A stretch of 64,000 nucleotides of DNA, taken from positions 31,924,186-31,988,185 of the forward strand of contig OZ025258.1 of the NCBI GenBank assembly GCA_964019135.1, given 5' to 3'. The notes below the pieces were generated by a model. That model was not told the DNA's origin, made no database searches, and worked only from the letters and a program-made list of their open reading frames with translations. This document shows positions 63,301 through 64,000 of this stretch, one piece after another. The DNA comes from Arenicola marina (Eukaryota; Annelida; Polychaeta; Arenicolidae). The position numbers were made by a program, and so were the translations under genes. Position 1 is the first letter of the stretch, and every line of letters begins with the position of its first letter.

Positions 63301-64000
63301 ATCTGCCCTCTGCACAGTAGCGTGTATGTCTGAGGAAAGGAGAAAAAAAATCTAATCTTGCTCCATGGCAAGGCTTTACTGCTAACGTTTTTTTCCGTGC
63401 CTTGTTATGCGCCATTTCCATTCTCAAGCTCACATGTCCGCCCCCCTTCCGCCCCCTCCCACCTCTCCCCAGTTTCTCATGAAACCTCAATATTGTTCGT
63501 ATATCGCTAAGAGCTACAAAACGAGCGTATCGCGGCTTCATTTCAGCATATTGTGTAGGGTTGCAACGTCAAATGTAACTGTTAGTTTGTTCCTAGTTAT
63601 GTAGGCCGTTTTGGGCAGTCGGACGTTTTCGGCCCCAACACACGTTAACTAAAGACAATCTATTGCCACACATCGTTACGTCCAGTACCAATAAATTTCC
63701 TTTATCATCTTTCACATTATGTACATTAAATTAGAATGTATTTTATAAGAGAATGGCCTCTCCTCTTGCTTGAGAGGATGGCGAGTTAATAGTATTTTCC
63801 GTCAAACACCCCTTGTAACTGGGTTTCTACAGACGCGTTGAAATGGACATCTTGCAAACAATAGATGGAAGCGTTTCCCTCATGCCAGTTCATGACGTCG
63901 GTTCTCTTAGTTGAAGATCCGAGCCCTCTCACGTTGATACTACAGACGGTTATGTGAGTCATAACGGCATTTACTCATACTCGTAATCACGCATTTTACA
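60380..64000 (-). mobile_element. Decayed L1/Tx1-like LINE, ORF2 region, continuing past the right edge
   Basis: Minus-strand fragments occur in ORF2 order. Near the right edge is an endonuclease start (SINVRGLGSSTKRTDV, then CLQDVHF, about 63990-63830), then YRTDHSLVSVNVDF and RGKGFWKFNTSLLRDSEY (63300-63180). RT follows: SKSWYYEEGEKATRFF with NLEKQN (62860-62790), then GCRQGDPLSPYLF and QYAEDT (61790-61640), where the usual YADD is YAED. PLWNSYF and a GVMFINDLVDDNGNLFGWE segment (61290-61160) and a C-terminal CDFCGSEVETIEHLLFSC zinc-knuckle-like motif (60775-60715) complete it. Stops and frameshifts interrupt the frame many times, so it is inactive. The A-rich tract (minus strand) at 60381-60400 may mark its 3' end. 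Confidence 0.85.

Overview
The window is animal nuclear DNA: spliced host genes with GT-AG introns, AATAAA poly(A) signals, tRNA-derived SINEs, a decayed LINE and very many minisatellites. The proteins look like those of a lophotrochozoan, most likely a mollusc; the syntaxin N-terminus resembles molluscan syntaxins as I recall them. I cannot name the species from sequence alone.

Four host genes can be read. (1) Syntaxin-1, minus strand: coding exon 1 at 18629-18661 and exon 2 at 13124-13207; the later exons are not seen and probably lie beyond the left edge. (2) RAN GTPase, plus strand: six coding exons from 20933 to 24085, a complete 217-residue protein, with two box C/D snoRNA-like copies in intron 4. 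(3) BUD23, the 18S rRNA (guanine-N7) methyltransferase, minus strand: eleven coding exons from 35186 down to 29207, a complete 282-residue protein. (4) DNAJC30, plus strand: one coding exon at 38743-39402, 219 residues. Syntaxin-1A, BUD23 and DNAJC30 are also neighbours in the human Williams-Beuren region (7q11.23), and BUD23 and DNAJC30 are head to head here as in human. This looks like old bilaterian microsynteny, with RAN inserted in this lineage.

About 40% of the window is tandem repeat: 68-bp units (1-2750), 32-bp (3100-6940), a CRE-bearing array (8400-9440), 16-bp (10080-10550), 39-bp (10890-12360), 110-bp (13761-14310), 18- and 33-bp (27206-29215), 38-bp (30141-30850), 36-bp (31240-31430), 22-bp (42000-42620 and 43480-45890) and a 9.8-kb array of 32-bp units (47400-57170). 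The arrays left of 13123 lie inside or beyond syntaxin intron 2. The 38-bp array is made of copies of the BUD23 intron 8/exon 9 junction. The 33-bp array starts at the BUD23 stop codon.

Mobile DNA: a tRNA-derived SINE at 9444-9697 and 42942-43198, another SINE type at 17265-17460, a 101-bp foldback element with a 9-bp target duplication at 34420-34520, other hairpin repeats, and a decayed minus-strand L1/Tx1-like LINE from about 60380 to the right edge. No further genes were recognised in 39404-60380.
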